A stretch of DNA of 64,000 bases from Pempheris klunzingeri (lineage: Eukaryota > Chordata > Actinopteri > Acropomatiformes > Pempheridae). A program made the position numbers and the translations under genes. The stretch covers positions 4,244,328 through 4,308,327 of the forward strand of contig NC_092019.1 in NCBI RefSeq assembly GCF_042242105.1, in the 5' to 3' direction. This document shows positions 45,501 through 57,476 of the stretch, one piece after another. The notes under the pieces are model-generated. The model ran no database searches. It saw only the letters and a program-made list of their open reading frames with translations, and was not told the DNA's origin. Positions within the stretch are counted from its first letter, which is position 1, and the number at the start of each line of letters is the position of its first letter.

Positions 45501-45714
45501 GATGGTGGGTTGGTATTTATTAGAAGGACTGCACTATGATCACAGTATTGTGTCCTGTTGTAGCTCTGAATGAAAACTGAAACAAAATTATGAAAGAGAG
45601 TATTTAATGTTATGTGTTTATACAGTATATAACACATTTGCACATACTAATGCATTTTGTAATGTCTAGTATAAACAATAGACCAATAACTTCTGTTAAT
45701 AACTATGTGGACAA

Positions 45715-46065
45715 ACCCTCAGAGAACAGCTCCTCTGTTTCCCTCAGCTTTTTGGAATTTTTGATCATCTTTTACGTCGATGTTTCATTTTTCTGGCCTG
45801 TAAATTCTGTCCCCAGCAACCCTTTGTCCAGCTGTAGCTGGCATTAGACAAACACAGTGATAAACCTGCTGTACACCATCTGTCCAGCACCAAGACACGG
45901 ACAGCACACAGACACAGTTAGCAATGAGCTGGTGAACACGATGGAGCATTTAGAAGCTGAAGAGCCAGATAATTCCCTCAGGAGTTGGTGGGGACCAAAA
46001 TAGAGTTTTAAAAAAAGTGGACTTACATTCATCAGGTGGCCGGGAACACAACTCCAAATGTTTTT
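45715..46065 (+). repeat. Family C repeat copy
   Basis: Landmarks in order are 'tttccctcagcttttt', 'gacacagttagcaatgagct', 'ggagcatttagaagctgaag', 'caggagttggtggggaccaa' and 'aggtggccgggaacacaact'. Same orientation and order as 13650-13975. Confidence 0.6.
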
Positions 46066-46385
46066 ATTTTATTAGTTTTGCTTAACCACTTCCAATAAAA
46101 TTAAGTAATAATTGGAGGCATGAAATACATATTTTAGTCAAATTCATGAGAAAATGTTGGCTTGTGTGCTGTTCTTATAAAAGTGTGGTAACTCACCATA
46201 AAGTGTTGTTGGGGTATACAACTCCTCTCAAGTGATGTTCTGAAGTTTCCAAATCCTGATTATATGCAGACAATGTGATGCGCTGTAACAGCCGTCAAAC
46301 ATGCCAACGTGCCTGCAGAAGTTGAAGAGAAACTCAGAGCCAGAATGAAACGAAAGTCTCCCAACAATCTCTGCATTCAGCCTTT

Positions 46386-46408
46386 CCTCCCTCCCTCCCT
46401 CCCTCCCT
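46386..46408. repeat. (CCCT)n microsatellite
   Basis: Short run of 'ccct' units upstream of the Kv6-like gene. Confidence 0.85.
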
Positions 46409-46795
46409 CTCTTAGCTCCGCTGTTTGGGTGACTAATGGGTGACCCTGCTGTCAGTCTAAACATAATCAGGACACTCTGTATCCATTTTGGTCTGTCCAT
46501 TAACTTTGTCACACTCTAAGCTTTTGGCTTTAATGCTTCAAAAGCCTGACAGAGGGAAGGATTAATATCAAGAGGATAAAGAGCAAAAGACAAACACACA
46601 AAAAGTGAAAATATACTGTATTCAAATTATACATTGTAAAAGGTATGTATTTGTGGTAATGAATAATTTGAAAGTTATTGTTTGCATCAGTTTGGTATTA
46701 TGGCGTACGTTTTCATTAGTACTGAGATTACCTTTCTCCATTTAACTATATTTACTCTAATCACAGTAGATCATCTGATGGGAAATTTGACAGAA

Positions 46796-46850
46796 GATCA
46801 GAATCAGAATTCCTTTAATAATCCCCAGGGGGAAATTTGAAATTTTCACT
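46796..46850 (+). repeat. Short teleost repeat tail ('ttaataatccccaggggg')
   Basis: The phrase 'atcagaatcagaattccttt' followed by 'aataatccccagggggaaat' is a frequent 3'-tail-like motif of teleost retroposons. No coding part is present. Confidence 0.45.
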
Positions 46851-49359
46851 TGTTTACCTGGACTGACAAATGAACAATGGCTGAAACATGTATATTTGTG
46901 CCCTCAGCATCCCACGTCAGGTGAGATCCTGATGCCAAAGGGGGAGGTGTTGGGCCTCACCACAAAATGGTGTCTGTGGAACAAAGAAATCCTTCCCTGA
47001 ACTCAGTTTCCCAGTTCCCCAAAGTTCACAGATAGGTGTGGGCTATCCACAGCAACCATTGGCCAGAGTGGGACACATGATTTTACGACCTCAGACCAAC
47101 AAAACCAAGTGACCCCCACTGAACTCCCTCTTTCTCTTTTCAGATGTCTTTTCTGACCTCTGTGCCTCAGTGTGGCCTGAACCAAGCAGACCACCTACGT
47201 ACCACCCAGAGTCTGCCAGCCGATAACCAGAGCAACAGGAGCACACCAGCAAGTTATCCCCAAGCTGCTAACTAGCCAGGAACTAAGGAGCGACCAGAAG
47301 AACCACACCTTTCCTCCAGCAGCAGGCTGAGAAAGCAGCATTGAAGGACACTTCTTCTCCCCTTTAAGGACTGGTAACAAACTCTGATTTGCTTTAATGT
47401 TCATTGAGTTTGGTTATTGTGATGTGTTGTAGTTTACTGTGCAGCCATTAAGTTTAGTTGATGTTAGTTTGTTCACACAGACACAGGGTCTACAGACTAA
47501 CCATCTTCTCCTCTAACCTGCACTCCTTTCTCTACACACTCACACACACAGTTTACAACAGGCCTAGACTGGGAGACAAGGCCAAGCTAACAGCCACAGC
47601 ACTTCCTCTCTCACATTCCTCCTGCCTAATCACACACACACACACACACACACTCTCCCTATTGTTTGTTTGCTAGTCATAGTCACTCAGTTAGATTGTT
47701 TGATTGATTTTGTTCTGTTTTAATAAATGTTTTAACACCTGATGTCTTCTTTAATGTTGCACAAAGGTGAATACTGCCAACCTCTACACTGTCAAGAACT
47801 CCAAAATCCTTCAGCTAACTATCAGTGTGGTAATTTTGGTAGAAGTTATTAAGTTAATTATTAAACACAATTCCAAATTAATAGTTTAGTATTTTTATGA
47901 GACTAAATCGGCTATCTTTTCCTCTTTATACAAAGTTCCATTAATTTTAATAGTTATTAATTGTCTTTGATAATTATTAATTATGTCTGATAGCCAAATT
48001 GAACATACCATTTGTTAAACCTCAACAGAACCATGTAGCTGACTTTAAAGAAGAAACATGGCCTCTGTGTTAATGAACTGAATCCACGCAGAACACATCT
48101 TAGATTTATGAGATACACATATATATATTCTGTGTTTCCAGAATACCATGATTTCACTCTCCTCCTCCGTCCTCTCACTGACACTGAATATTCATGCATG
48201 TGCCTCAAATCTCAGGGTGACAGATTTTAATAACAAAATCTTTGGCTAATCTCGACTCACAGTAGTTTCTCGTGTTATGTGAAAGCACCATCTTTTCTTT
48301 TAGATAGATATCTATGCTTGCTGCTTGGCACCACTGTTAGCTTGGGGCTGGATTTATATCTATGTGGGATGCTTGGGGCCATATATCTACGCTTGGGGCG
48401 AGAGGCATGAAAATGGAGCAAAGGGTGGGTGGAACATGTGAAACTTTCCATCAAGTTATCACAAAACTTAACACTTGACTTTATACTGAAGTGGTCTTTT
48501 TAACATTTTAACAGACTTGTTAAAATAAAAGCTTAGACGTTATTTCTGCCCATGCTGTCACAGTGTCTATTTAACTGGGGCTGTCGTACGTTTCATTGTT
48601 ACCAAACCTGTTTATTTTAGCTACACTAAAGCTGCTAGAAAATCTATGTATGTAAACTGGAGGTTTGTGAAATGATTTCATTCCCTCTTGGTGTATTTTA
48701 AAAAAAATACTTCTACAGTTTATTTTGATACATTTTGTGGTTGCTATATTTTGCTCAAGTTGTGTATTTTGACTCAATGTATTGTGTACTCAGTGTATTT
48801 TGAATCAAAATAGATTTTGATTTAAATTTTCCTAGTGACTGTTGTGCTGTCAATCTGCAGTTGGACTTTGACATTCATTGCAAGGACAGGGTGCAATTTG
48901 AATGATAAAATATGGTGGACGAAAACCTCTGGGGAAAAATCAGGATGGCTTTCTAAAAATGTAAATATAGTGCTTACTTTGGGCTCATGGAGTTGATAGG
49001 AAATTATAATTAGCAAATAACAATGCATTATTTAAATATATGTAATATAATAATATTAATAAATGTTTTTTACTTACTTTTTAACTTTATTTTGTTCTGA
49101 TGTATTCCTCATGAAGGTCCCATTTTTGCTGAAAACTTGAAGGCATTGTGCAGAGCTTTCTTCCACTTTAAAGGTTCATTTAAGGACTCCTCAAGTTCTT
49201 CTGAAGGTAGGAAGATTGTTACCTGTTTGAAGAGTGTTAACAGCAGAAAATGGTTTCTCAGAGGCAGTGCACCCATTTAAATCCTCATTTGTGACATTGT
49301 TGGATATGTATAAGTTATTACTTGCATGATAACGTTGACAAATAACAAACTTTGCAGCG

Positions 49360-49500
49360 ATGAATTCCCGTGAAAGCCAGAGCAGTGATTGCCTTAATGA
49401 CCCCACTGAGGACTTACATGCAACAGAGTCCTTCATCCACCAAGCCATGGAAATCATTATGGATGAAGCAGTGAAAAGAGCCACCGATGTCAAAGAAAAG
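49360..49500 (+). CDS. gadl1: gadl1 coding exon 1 (N-terminus)
   Basis: Encodes [14 protein letters not shown] to ATDVKEK, 47 codons. The sequence 'tttgcag' ends at 49357, two bases before the ATG, so this exon is spliced to an unseen 5' UTR exon. Donor gtgaaa. Confidence 0.85.
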
Positions 49501-52500
49501 GTGAAAGTGTTGTTATTTACCCCTCTCCAGTCTTTGTGCTGTAGATTCCTGCTACTGTACTTATAACCTTTGAGTGCTTTTACTAAGACGAGTGCTGCTA
49601 CAGTTCACCTTGACAGAGAGATGTTTGTCCACGCTGACCAGGTCTGTGAGTGGCGTTCCCCCGAGCAGCTGAAGGAGCTGTTGGACCTTGAACTGAGAGA
49701 CGGAGGAGAGTCTGAGTCCGAGATCCTGCAGCGCTGCAGAGATGCCATCAAATACAGCGTCAAGACCGGTGAGTCTGTAGCTCTGACTCAGTTCAGGGAG
49801 TCAAACCCAGAAATCTGAAATAAATGGAGGGCTGCAGTGGGCTATAAGGTGTCGTGCTTCCTGTGATTTCAGGACTCGCACAGTCACTGATATTTGCACC
49901 GTTGCTAAGCCACCACTCACCCTCAGAGGCAAACAATAACGATCCACTGTAACAACCATCTTTTGTAAACTAGTGAGGCAGTAAAATTGATGTTGGACCT
50001 GTTCTAAATGTGTTTTGGATCTTCTCTGCAGCACATCCTCGTTTCTTCAACCAGCTGTACGCGGGGATGGAGCCCTATTCAATGGTGGCAAGCTTCATCA
50101 TAGAAGCGCTCAAACCCAGTCTGTGAGTCACACAACTCTTTGTAATACGCCTGCAAGCAAAGCTTAAAATCATGGGATGTGAATAATGTTGTGGATATGT
50201 GGTTTTCCTCAGGTACACGTATGAGGTGGCTCCGGTCTTTACCCTGATGGAGGATGCTGTGCTGAGGAAGATGACAGAGCTGATCGGCTGGGAGGAAGGA
50301 GGCGACGGCATCTTCAATGCAGGTACGACCACTGACAGACGCTAATGTTTGTTCTGTTTCACTCATTTCATTCAGTCTACACTGTGACGTGTGCAGAGTC
50401 TCTGGCATCACCGCACCCTTGTTTTAACACATTAACGCCTGTGTGCTGTTTTCCTTCCAGGCGGCTCAATGTCCAACATGTACGCTGTGAACTTAGCCAG
50501 GTACCATCACTGCCCCGACATCAAAGAGGTCGGCCTCTCTGCTGCTCCACGACTGGTCATCTTCACATCACAGGAGGTAGACTTCCCCAGAACCTCCCAA
50601 GCTTAAGAGAACAGATATTCACAGATAGGTGACTTAAACATGCCAGGATAGATTTGCAGGAACCACTTTCCTTCAGAGGAATTACTTTAAAAACCTTGTC
50701 TGTAAATGGTCTGTGTTGAAGCCACCTTAATGGTTTTCCAACTCTTTCTTCACAGAAATAAATCTTAAGACAAGCGACTTACTTGATCAAACAGATAAAA
50801 TCTGTCTTTGCCACATCTCGTGAGGCTTTTAACTCACAAATCTACCAGACCTTTAGAGTTTAATTGGGATTAGATCAGTTATGTTGCTTGTACTCACCTT
50901 GGTTGTTGTGTTTGAATAAATGAATACCTACTCAGGCAAATGTTTCTGCTGACAGACTCTTGTTTTATCTCTTTTAGTGTCATTACTCCATTTCCAAAGC
51001 AGCAGCTTTCCTGGGCATCGGCACCAAGAATGTTTACATGGTTCCCTCTGACAAGAGGTAAAGTGTTTCTCACACACACTTTGTTGTCTCACCTGATGTT
51101 CACGTTCCTCCTCTGTGAACAGACAGGCCAGATCAGTGCCAGTGTGACAGCTGCTGTTATTATGACATCTCATGATGTTTCTGTGGAAATTACATTCAGT
51201 TGAACAACTTTGAAACTGCAGCCGTATTCACTACCTGAGCCAGAATGAGTGAATTCATTCATTCATATGTTCTTTTATCACAGACTGAGTCATGAAATAT
51301 TTTTGTTTGTTGTTTGTCAGAGGGAAGATGATCCCCTCGGCTCTGGAGGAGCAAATAAAGACGGCTAAGAGTGAGGTGAGGAAGCCATCTTACCCGCTTG
51401 GCTCTTGAACAGAGACGTTGTCACATATGTCTTGAAGTACAAAACGTCCCATCACCATTAAGAAAAACTGTGTGTGTGTGTGTGTGTGTGTTTTCAGGGT
51501 GCAGTGCCCTTCATGGTAAACGCCACAGCAGGGACCACAGTGCTCGGAGCTTTTGATCCCATCGAGGAAATCGCAGACATCTGTGCTGAACACAACCTGT
51601 GGCTGCATGTGGATGTGAGTTCATTCATTCATTCATTCATTCATCTCCAATCTCGTCTCACCATCGGTATAAATGCCTCTTTTCTCTCTCTTGTTCCTCA
51701 GGCCTGTTGGGGAGGAGGAGCTCTGATGTCTAAGAAGCATAAACACTTGTTAAAGGGCGTCCACAGGTGAACAGTTTGATCAAATCAAAGCAAAAACAAA
51801 GAAAGGGCACCCCCCCACACACACACCCCACTCACTCATGCAGTCAGAGGCTGAAAGGCTAAAGAGTCGATGCTTGAACACCACCTATCCGTCCATGAGC
51901 CTGTGTCTTCAGTGATAACACACTGACTGACTAAATTGCCTCTCTGCTGTGTTGTTTATGTCTGATAAGAGCCGACTCTGTGGCCTGGAACCCTCACAAG
52001 ATGCTGATGGCATGTCTGCAGTGCTCGGCTTTCCTGGTCAGAGACAAAACGGTAAAACGAGCTCACACAACATCTGATAACTCATCTTCTCCACAGAAAC
52101 ACCACCAGTCAATCCAGTCCAACTTCTATGGGCGAATATAAACAGCATCTTACAAATCACAGGATGTGTGACAGCTCTCCAGCTAGATGTGGGACAGAAA
52201 CCCTTCATGTTTTCTATCTTAAACCTCGTCACTGTGCTTCCTCAGGGGCTCCTCCAGCGCTGCCACTCTGCTCGGGCCTCCTACCTCTTCCAGCAGGACA
52301 AGTTCTACGACGTCAGCTTCGACACAGGGGACAAGTCCGTGCAGTGCAGCAGGAAGCCGGACGCCTTCAAGTTCTGGCTCATGTGGAAGGCTTTGGGAAG
52401 TGCAGAGCTGGAGCGGAGGGTGGACGGGGCCCTCGCCATGGCCAGGTTAGTGAGAGGAAACACTGCAGGGCTGCAGCCGACACTCAGAGCCAAGTTTGGT

Positions 52501-53725
52501 TAAAACAGGTCACCACAGAAGGCCTGATGCCGTGGACGTTATTAAACCTTCATTCATGCATCATGTGGCACCAAACAGCAGCCAAAGAAAGAATTTCCTT
52601 GATTGTTATTGAAGTATTCCACCAAAAGCGCATTGTTTTGTTTTCTGAAGGAGAAGGATACAAACAGTTTTCACTTTATAAATGACAGTTTCAGAGCCTC
52701 AAACAAAGAAAGAAATGAAATGCTCAGTGGTCCTTTACAGTAACTTTCTATTTATTGTCATTATGCATGCAGACTGAGGGAGATGCTCCAGTGAATTATA
52801 TGTGCACGAATTTAACAATAACCGTTAACAAAGGTCAATAATCTATAACAGCTGACTGATGTCGTGGATGTATGAACAAATCCATGACTGATGTACAATC
52901 ATTGTTGGACAACAAATTACTTCCTCGGGTTGATTCAGAGCTGCCGCAGGAGCCGGTGGATGGTGTCCTCTAGTAGTAATCATGTGAATAACCACATTAC
53001 TGATAATGTGAAGATGAACTGTAAAATTCAGCTGTAACACTGGACAAAGCTGACTGACATAGAAACCTAAACATTATATGTGCCAAACCTTCTTTTTGCA
53101 GGTATCTGGCACAAGAGATCGAGAAAAGAGAAGGGTTCAGTCTGCTGATGGAAGTAAAGTTTTGCAAGTTTATCCTCAGTATCACACAAATCCATCCATA
53201 CATCCATACATACATCCATACATTTCAGTCAGTATTTTTGTCATCTCACTGTTGCTCAGTAAAATACTGTAAATGCATTTCATTGAATCAATTGATTTAT
53301 TAATATAATACATTATAAATGGAGTAACTTTCCTGTTCTGAACTCTGCTTTTGTTCTTCTTGTAGCCTGAATATGCAAACGTGTGCTTCTGGTATATTCC
53401 ACCCAGTCTGAGGAACCTTCCAGACGGCACTGAGCTCTGGGAGAAACTCCACGCTGTAAGTGTTCAGTTATATTGTAGTATGATCACATGAACAGAGGAC
53501 CATACCCTCCCTCCTGTCAGTCGCTGCAGTGTGTCGTCCCCCCTCCTGTAGGTGGCCCCGGTGGTGAAAGAGCGTATGATGAAGAAGGGCAGCATGATGG
53601 TGGGCTACCAGCCGCACGGGGACAAGGCCAACTTCTTCAGGATGATCATCATCAGCCCTCAGGCCAGCAGACAGGACATGGACTTTGTCCTGGATGAGAT
53701 ACACAATCTGGGAAAAGACTTGTAA
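49360..53725 (+). CDS. gadl1: Glutamate decarboxylase-like 1 (acidic amino acid decarboxylase)
   Basis: A cytosolic group II PLP-dependent decarboxylase. Family members convert aspartate to beta-alanine and cysteine sulfinate to hypotaurine. The 14 coding exons are 49360-49500, 49642-49768, 50032-50122, 50213-50322, 50461-50576, 50978-51057, 51321-51375, 51498-51614, 51702-51766, 51970-52051, 52246-52445, 53102-53153, 53366-53455 and 53552-53725. All introns are GT-AG and in phase, giving 499 residues (human GADL1 521, CSAD 493 from memory). Key motifs are [47 protein letters not shown], the PLP-lysine motif [10 protein letters not shown] (K311) and [17 protein letters not shown] is the close alternative. 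DAFKFW, IPPSLR and the neighbourhood of tgfbr2 favour GADL1. The gene is compact (4.4 kb). AATAAA lies at 53886-53891. Confidence 0.93.
49642..49768 (+). CDS. gadl1: gadl1 coding exon 2
   Basis: Encodes [20 protein letters not shown] to YSVKT. Acceptor 'gaccag' ends at 49641, donor gtgagt, phase 1. Confidence 0.95.
50032..50122 (+). CDS. gadl1: gadl1 coding exon 3
   Basis: Encodes [20 protein letters not shown] to EALKPS. Acceptor 'tctctgcag', donor gtgagt, phase 2. Confidence 0.95.
50213..50322 (+). CDS. gadl1: gadl1 coding exon 4
   Basis: Encodes [20 protein letters not shown] to GDGIFNA. Acceptor 'ttcctcag', donor gtacga. Confidence 0.95.
50461..50576 (+). CDS. gadl1: gadl1 coding exon 5
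   Basis: Encodes [20 protein letters not shown] to LVIFTSQE. This exon and all earlier ones are absent from the inverted copy downstream. Confidence 0.95.
50978..51057 (+). CDS. gadl1: gadl1 coding exon 6
   Basis: Encodes [20 protein letters not shown] to PSDKR. First exon shared with the inverted copy. Confidence 0.95.
51321..51375 (+). CDS. gadl1: gadl1 coding exon 7
   Basis: Encodes [18 protein letters not shown]. Acceptor 'gtttgtcag', donor gtgagg. Confidence 0.93.
51498..51614 (+). CDS. gadl1: gadl1 coding exon 8
   Basis: Encodes [20 protein letters not shown] to LWLHVD, 39 codons, phase 0 at both ends. The acceptor is preceded directly by a TG tract (about 51471-51491) and then 'ttttcag'. 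The donor is followed by ATTC repeats. Confidence 0.95.
51702..51766 (+). CDS. gadl1: gadl1 coding exon 9
   Basis: Encodes [20 protein letters not shown] and H. Position 281 is Cys where I recall Ser or Ala in human GADL1/CSAD. Confidence 0.93.
51970..52051 (+). CDS. gadl1: gadl1 coding exon 10 (PLP lysine)
   Basis: Encodes [20 protein letters not shown] to VRDKT with the cofactor-binding lysine K311. Acceptor 'ctgataag' is unusual but restores the phase exactly. Confidence 0.93.
52246..52445 (+). CDS. gadl1: gadl1 coding exon 11
   Basis: Encodes [20 protein letters not shown] to DGALAMA plus two bases. Donor gttagt. The end of this exon is what the inverted copy has lost. Confidence 0.95.
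53102..53153 (+). CDS. gadl1: gadl1 coding exon 12
   Basis: Encodes [18 protein letters not shown]. Donor gtaaag, a weaker match to the consensus than the gtaagt in the inverted copy. Confidence 0.9.
53366..53455 (+). CDS. gadl1: gadl1 coding exon 13
   Basis: Encodes [20 protein letters not shown] to EKLHA. Acceptor 'tcttgtag', donor gtaagt. Confidence 0.95.
53552..53725 (+). CDS. gadl1: gadl1 coding exon 14 and stop
   Basis: Encodes [20 protein letters not shown] to HNLGKDL, stop TAA at 53723-53725. Confidence 0.95.
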   Translation: MAPVVKERMMKKGSMMVGYQPHGDKANFFRMIIISPQASRQDMDFVLDEIHNLGKDL

Positions 53726-55798
53726 TGATGAGTTGTGTCATTAAAGAACTTTTCATTCATCTGTCATGGTTTCTTCTCACTGCAGTAGAGTTAGACAAAG
53801 GATTAATATGTTGATAAATGTATGTTTGTAAGATTTATGATGATCTGTAGAGAGCTGATGATTACAAATGTGGTGTCTGCCCACAAATAAATATGACCCA
53901 ACTTAAAGAAATGTCAAATTGACAAATAAATAATATAAATAAGTATCTAAAATGCCAAGTATCACACACATAGTATTTATTGGTGACAAATTTTTTCCAT
54001 TTATCCTTAAATGTATGCATTGTCGATTCTTTTGTGCAGATTTGCATTGAATTATTATCACTTGTTTCTTTTTGTCATGTGTGGATTTGTCTGCATTTGT
54101 TTAGGGAATTTTGAGTCTCTCTATAAATGTGTTGTGTCAGCATGTGTGTCTGGGTAAAAAGTCTTCAGTATTAGTGATACCTGAGTTATTATCATTATTT
54201 TCTGATATCCTACTTTAAACCTGTATTAATTATTAACACGTTTTATCACTGGGGGCAGTGAAACAGATTGTCTTCACACTCTGCTGGATGATAATTCTCT
54301 GTTGGTTTGCTGCTACTAGTAACACCTTTCACATGACATGCAGTTATTTGATCCATCATTCATATTAGCATATTCACTAGTACTATTGATTAGCATTGAT
54401 TCTTTTTTTTTTTCAGTTTTTGGCTTGTTGCTGGCACATTTCGGTCGGCACTAAAAAGTTTCAGCTGTCTGACAAATTTGCAAACTGCCAGGAAAGTTCA
54501 ACACGCAACATTTCAGGATTCTGATTTGATTAGAGCAGCTATAAAGCGAGTGTGTTATATGTGTGTGTTATAGTCCACAGTCACGTCATGTTTTAATTAC
54601 ACTTGAATTTGATAAGTGAAGATGTTGATGTGTTTTTTTTTTACAGAGCAGAGTCTGATTTTTATATCAGTGCACACACCTGTGGTTTGAAGAACACGTT
54701 CCTTCCACCTCTAGCACATGGACTCTTCAATCTAAACTGTGCAAATGTGAGATGTCCTTAGGGTGAGATTGTTGCTTTTAATGTGGGATGGATTTTCTCT
54801 TTCCACTGCTGCATGTGTTTGAAAAGATCTCGAATGTGTCTCATTATTTGTTGCTGTGTTTAGCCTGGCTCATGGATCTGGAAGAGTTTTAATGGCTGTT
54901 GTTTTGGTTGTGTCCTTTGCCACATGTCCACCCTGCTAATTCACTCATTATGTGGTTACACAGAAGAACAGAGCTCATGGATCCACTGCTTACTTATTTG
55001 AAGTAATTGACACCTTCTAGATATATTCATTTAGCTGGATTAACACAAAGGCATGCTGTGACTTTTAAGTTGTAGCCAATGATTGAGCCATGTTTGATTT
55101 CTGTTGGGGTCTCTGCAGACCTGCTGAGTTGTGGTAAAACTCTTCCAACCCTTTTGTGCTTCTCAGATCAATACTGACAAACAGAATAAGCAGTCACAGA
55201 AGACTTCAGTTACATACTGATGAGTGAAGTGTCTTCCAAATAAAATATTCAGAGTGTGTATTTGCACCCGGGTGCCTAAAATATATGAACACTAAACTGT
55301 CAGTAGATTTTTTTTCCTTTAGTCAAGACTCTTATAAAATGTTATTCACAGCAGAACAGTGTATATCTACAAAAACAAAGCAGAGGACTCTTCAGAGGAA
55401 AAGATATTAAATAAAAAATCAGGTGGAAACCATGTGACAAACAGCAGCTTTTTAAAACACCGTGTTTGATGTTTGATTCATGAGTGCAACATAGAAGTAA
55501 GTTAACTGGAACAACATCCCAAACCTTTACCTCAAACTTGCATTACATATGTTGCCAAATGTAAACATCACTGAAACAGACTGAATCTCCACATACGATC
55601 TATAAACAAAACATCCTCACAACTCCTTTGCAACAAACATGAACATTTTTTGCATGTAACAAGTTGTATGACCTAAAGTGACTGATTTAAATTCATTTCA
55701 ATTGATAGCTTTTTTCTAATTTGAGAAAAGTGAGAGAAGAGGACACAGTAAAGATACGTTATAGTCAGTCAGGGGTCAATAAAGTGCATCTTATCTAT
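53726..55798. other. Spacer between the inverted gadl1 copies
   Basis: It starts with the gadl1 3' UTR (ATTAAA at 53740-53745, AATAAA at 53886-53891). The remaining 1.9 kb is AT-rich with no open frame of note. At its far end (about 55765-55798) is 'aggggtcaataaagtgcatc' followed by 'ttatctatct', which resembles the 3' tail of a teleost retroposon and touches the inverted copy directly. Confidence 0.6.
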
Positions 55799-55800
55799 CT
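55765..55800 (+). repeat. Retroposon-like 3' tail with ATCT units at the duplication junction
   Basis: The phrase 'gtcaataaagtgcatcttat' followed by 'ctatcta' is typical of the tails of some teleost non-LTR elements. It ends where gadl1 homology begins, sharing the bases of the new TAG stop. Only a tail-sized piece is recognisable. Confidence 0.45.
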
Positions 55801-57476
55801 ACAAGTCTTTTCCCAGATTGTGTATCTCATCCAGGACAAAGTCCATGTCCTGTCTGCTGGCCTGAGGGCTGATGATGATCATCCTGAAGAAGTTGGCCTT
55901 GTCCCCGTGCGGCTGGTAGCCCACCATCATGCTGCCCTTCTTCATCATACGCTCTTTCACCACCGGGGCCACCTACAGGAGGGGGGACGACACACTGCAG
56001 CGACTGACAGGAGGGAGGGTATGGTCCTCTGTTCGTGTGATCATACTACAATATAACTGAACACTTACAGCGTGGAGTTTCTCCCAGAGCTCAGTGCCGT
56101 CTGGAAGGTTCCTCAGACTGGGTGGAATATACCAGAAGCACACGTTTGCATATTCAGGCTACAAGAGGAACAAAAGCAGAGTTCAGAACAAAGACAAGGA
56201 AATGCATCTACAGTGTTTTATTGGATAATAGTGAAATAACAGTGAAATAGAGGACAAACTTGCACAAACTTACTTCCATCAGCAGTCTGAACCCTTCTCT
56301 TTTCTCAATCTCTTGTGCCAGATACCTGCAAAAACCAGGTTTGGCACATATAATGTTTAGGTTTATATGTCAGTCAGCTTTGGTCAATGTTACAGCTGAA
56401 CTTCAGAATTAATCTTAACATAATCATTAACATTCACAGTATTGTGCTTATTCACACAACAGCCACTAGAGGGAACTGTCTACGAGCTGACTTCTCTAAA
56501 TCTACCTCAGGAAGTAATTTTATGTCCAACATAATGGATACTGTTAAGTTAGCGCACATATAATTCACTGAAGCGTCTTCTTGCATTTTTACAATAAATA
56601 TACAATTACTGTCAGAGAATTACTGAATATTTCATTTCTTTCTTTGTTTGAGGCTCTGAAACTGTCATTTATAAAGTGATAACTGTTTGTATCCTTCTGT
56701 GCAGCTCCAGCTCCAGCTCTGCACTTCCCAAAGCCTTCCACATGAGCCAGAACTTGAAGGCGTCCGGCTTCCTGCTGCACTGCACGGACTTGTCCCCTGT
56801 GTCGAAGCTGACGTCGTAGAACTTGTCCTGCTGGAAGAGGTAGGAGGCCCGAGCAGAGTGGCAGCGCTGGAGGAGCCCCTGAGGAAGCACAGTGACAAGG
56901 TTTAAGATAGAAAACATGAAGGGTTTCTGTCCCACATCTAGCTGGAGAGCTGTCACACATTTGTAAAATGCTGTTTATATTCGCCCATAGAAGTTGGACT
57001 GGTTTGACTGGTGGTGTTTCTGTGCAGAAGATGAGTTATCAGATGTTCTGTGAGCTCGTTTTACCGTTTTGTCTCTGACCAGGAAAGCCGAGCACTGCAG
57101 ACATGCCATCAGCATCTTGTGAGGGTTCCAGGCCACAGAGTCGGCTCTTATCAGACATAAACAACACAGCAGAGAGGCAATTTAGTCAGTCAGTGAGTTA
57201 TCACTGAAGACACAGGCTCATGGACGGATAGGTGGTGTTCAAGCATCGACTCTTTAGCCTTTCAGCCTCTGACTGCATAAGTGAGTGGGGTGTGTGTGTG
57301 GGGGGGGGGTGCCCTTTCTTTGTTTTTGCTTTGATTTGATCAAACTGTTCACCTGTGGACGCCCTTTAACAAGTGTTTATGCTTCTTAGACATCAGAGCT
57401 CCTCCTCCCCAACAGGCCTGAGGAACAAGAGAGAGAAAAGAGGCATTTATACCGATGGTGAGACGAGATTGGAGAT

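Larger units (their letters stand above)
45501..49359. other. Intergenic region between divergent kcng-like and gadl1 genes
   Basis: It should contain both promoters and at least one non-coding first exon of gadl1, because a splice acceptor sits two bases before the gadl1 ATG. I cannot place these. It also holds a family C repeat (45715-46065), a CCCT run (46386-46408), a repeat tail (46796-46850), a CA run (47632-47653) and three loosely similar 'tatatctatgcttgggg' units near 48305-48400. Confidence 0.55.

Noticed and set aside
48305..48400. Three similar 'tatatctatgcttgggg' units
   Set aside because: Spacing and sequence vary. It may be chance in an AT-rich stretch.
49360..53725. CSAD (cysteine sulfinate decarboxylase) as the identity
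   Set aside because: Several segments resemble CSAD, but DAFKFW, IPPSLR and proximity to tgfbr2 fit GADL1 better. A phylogeny would settle it.
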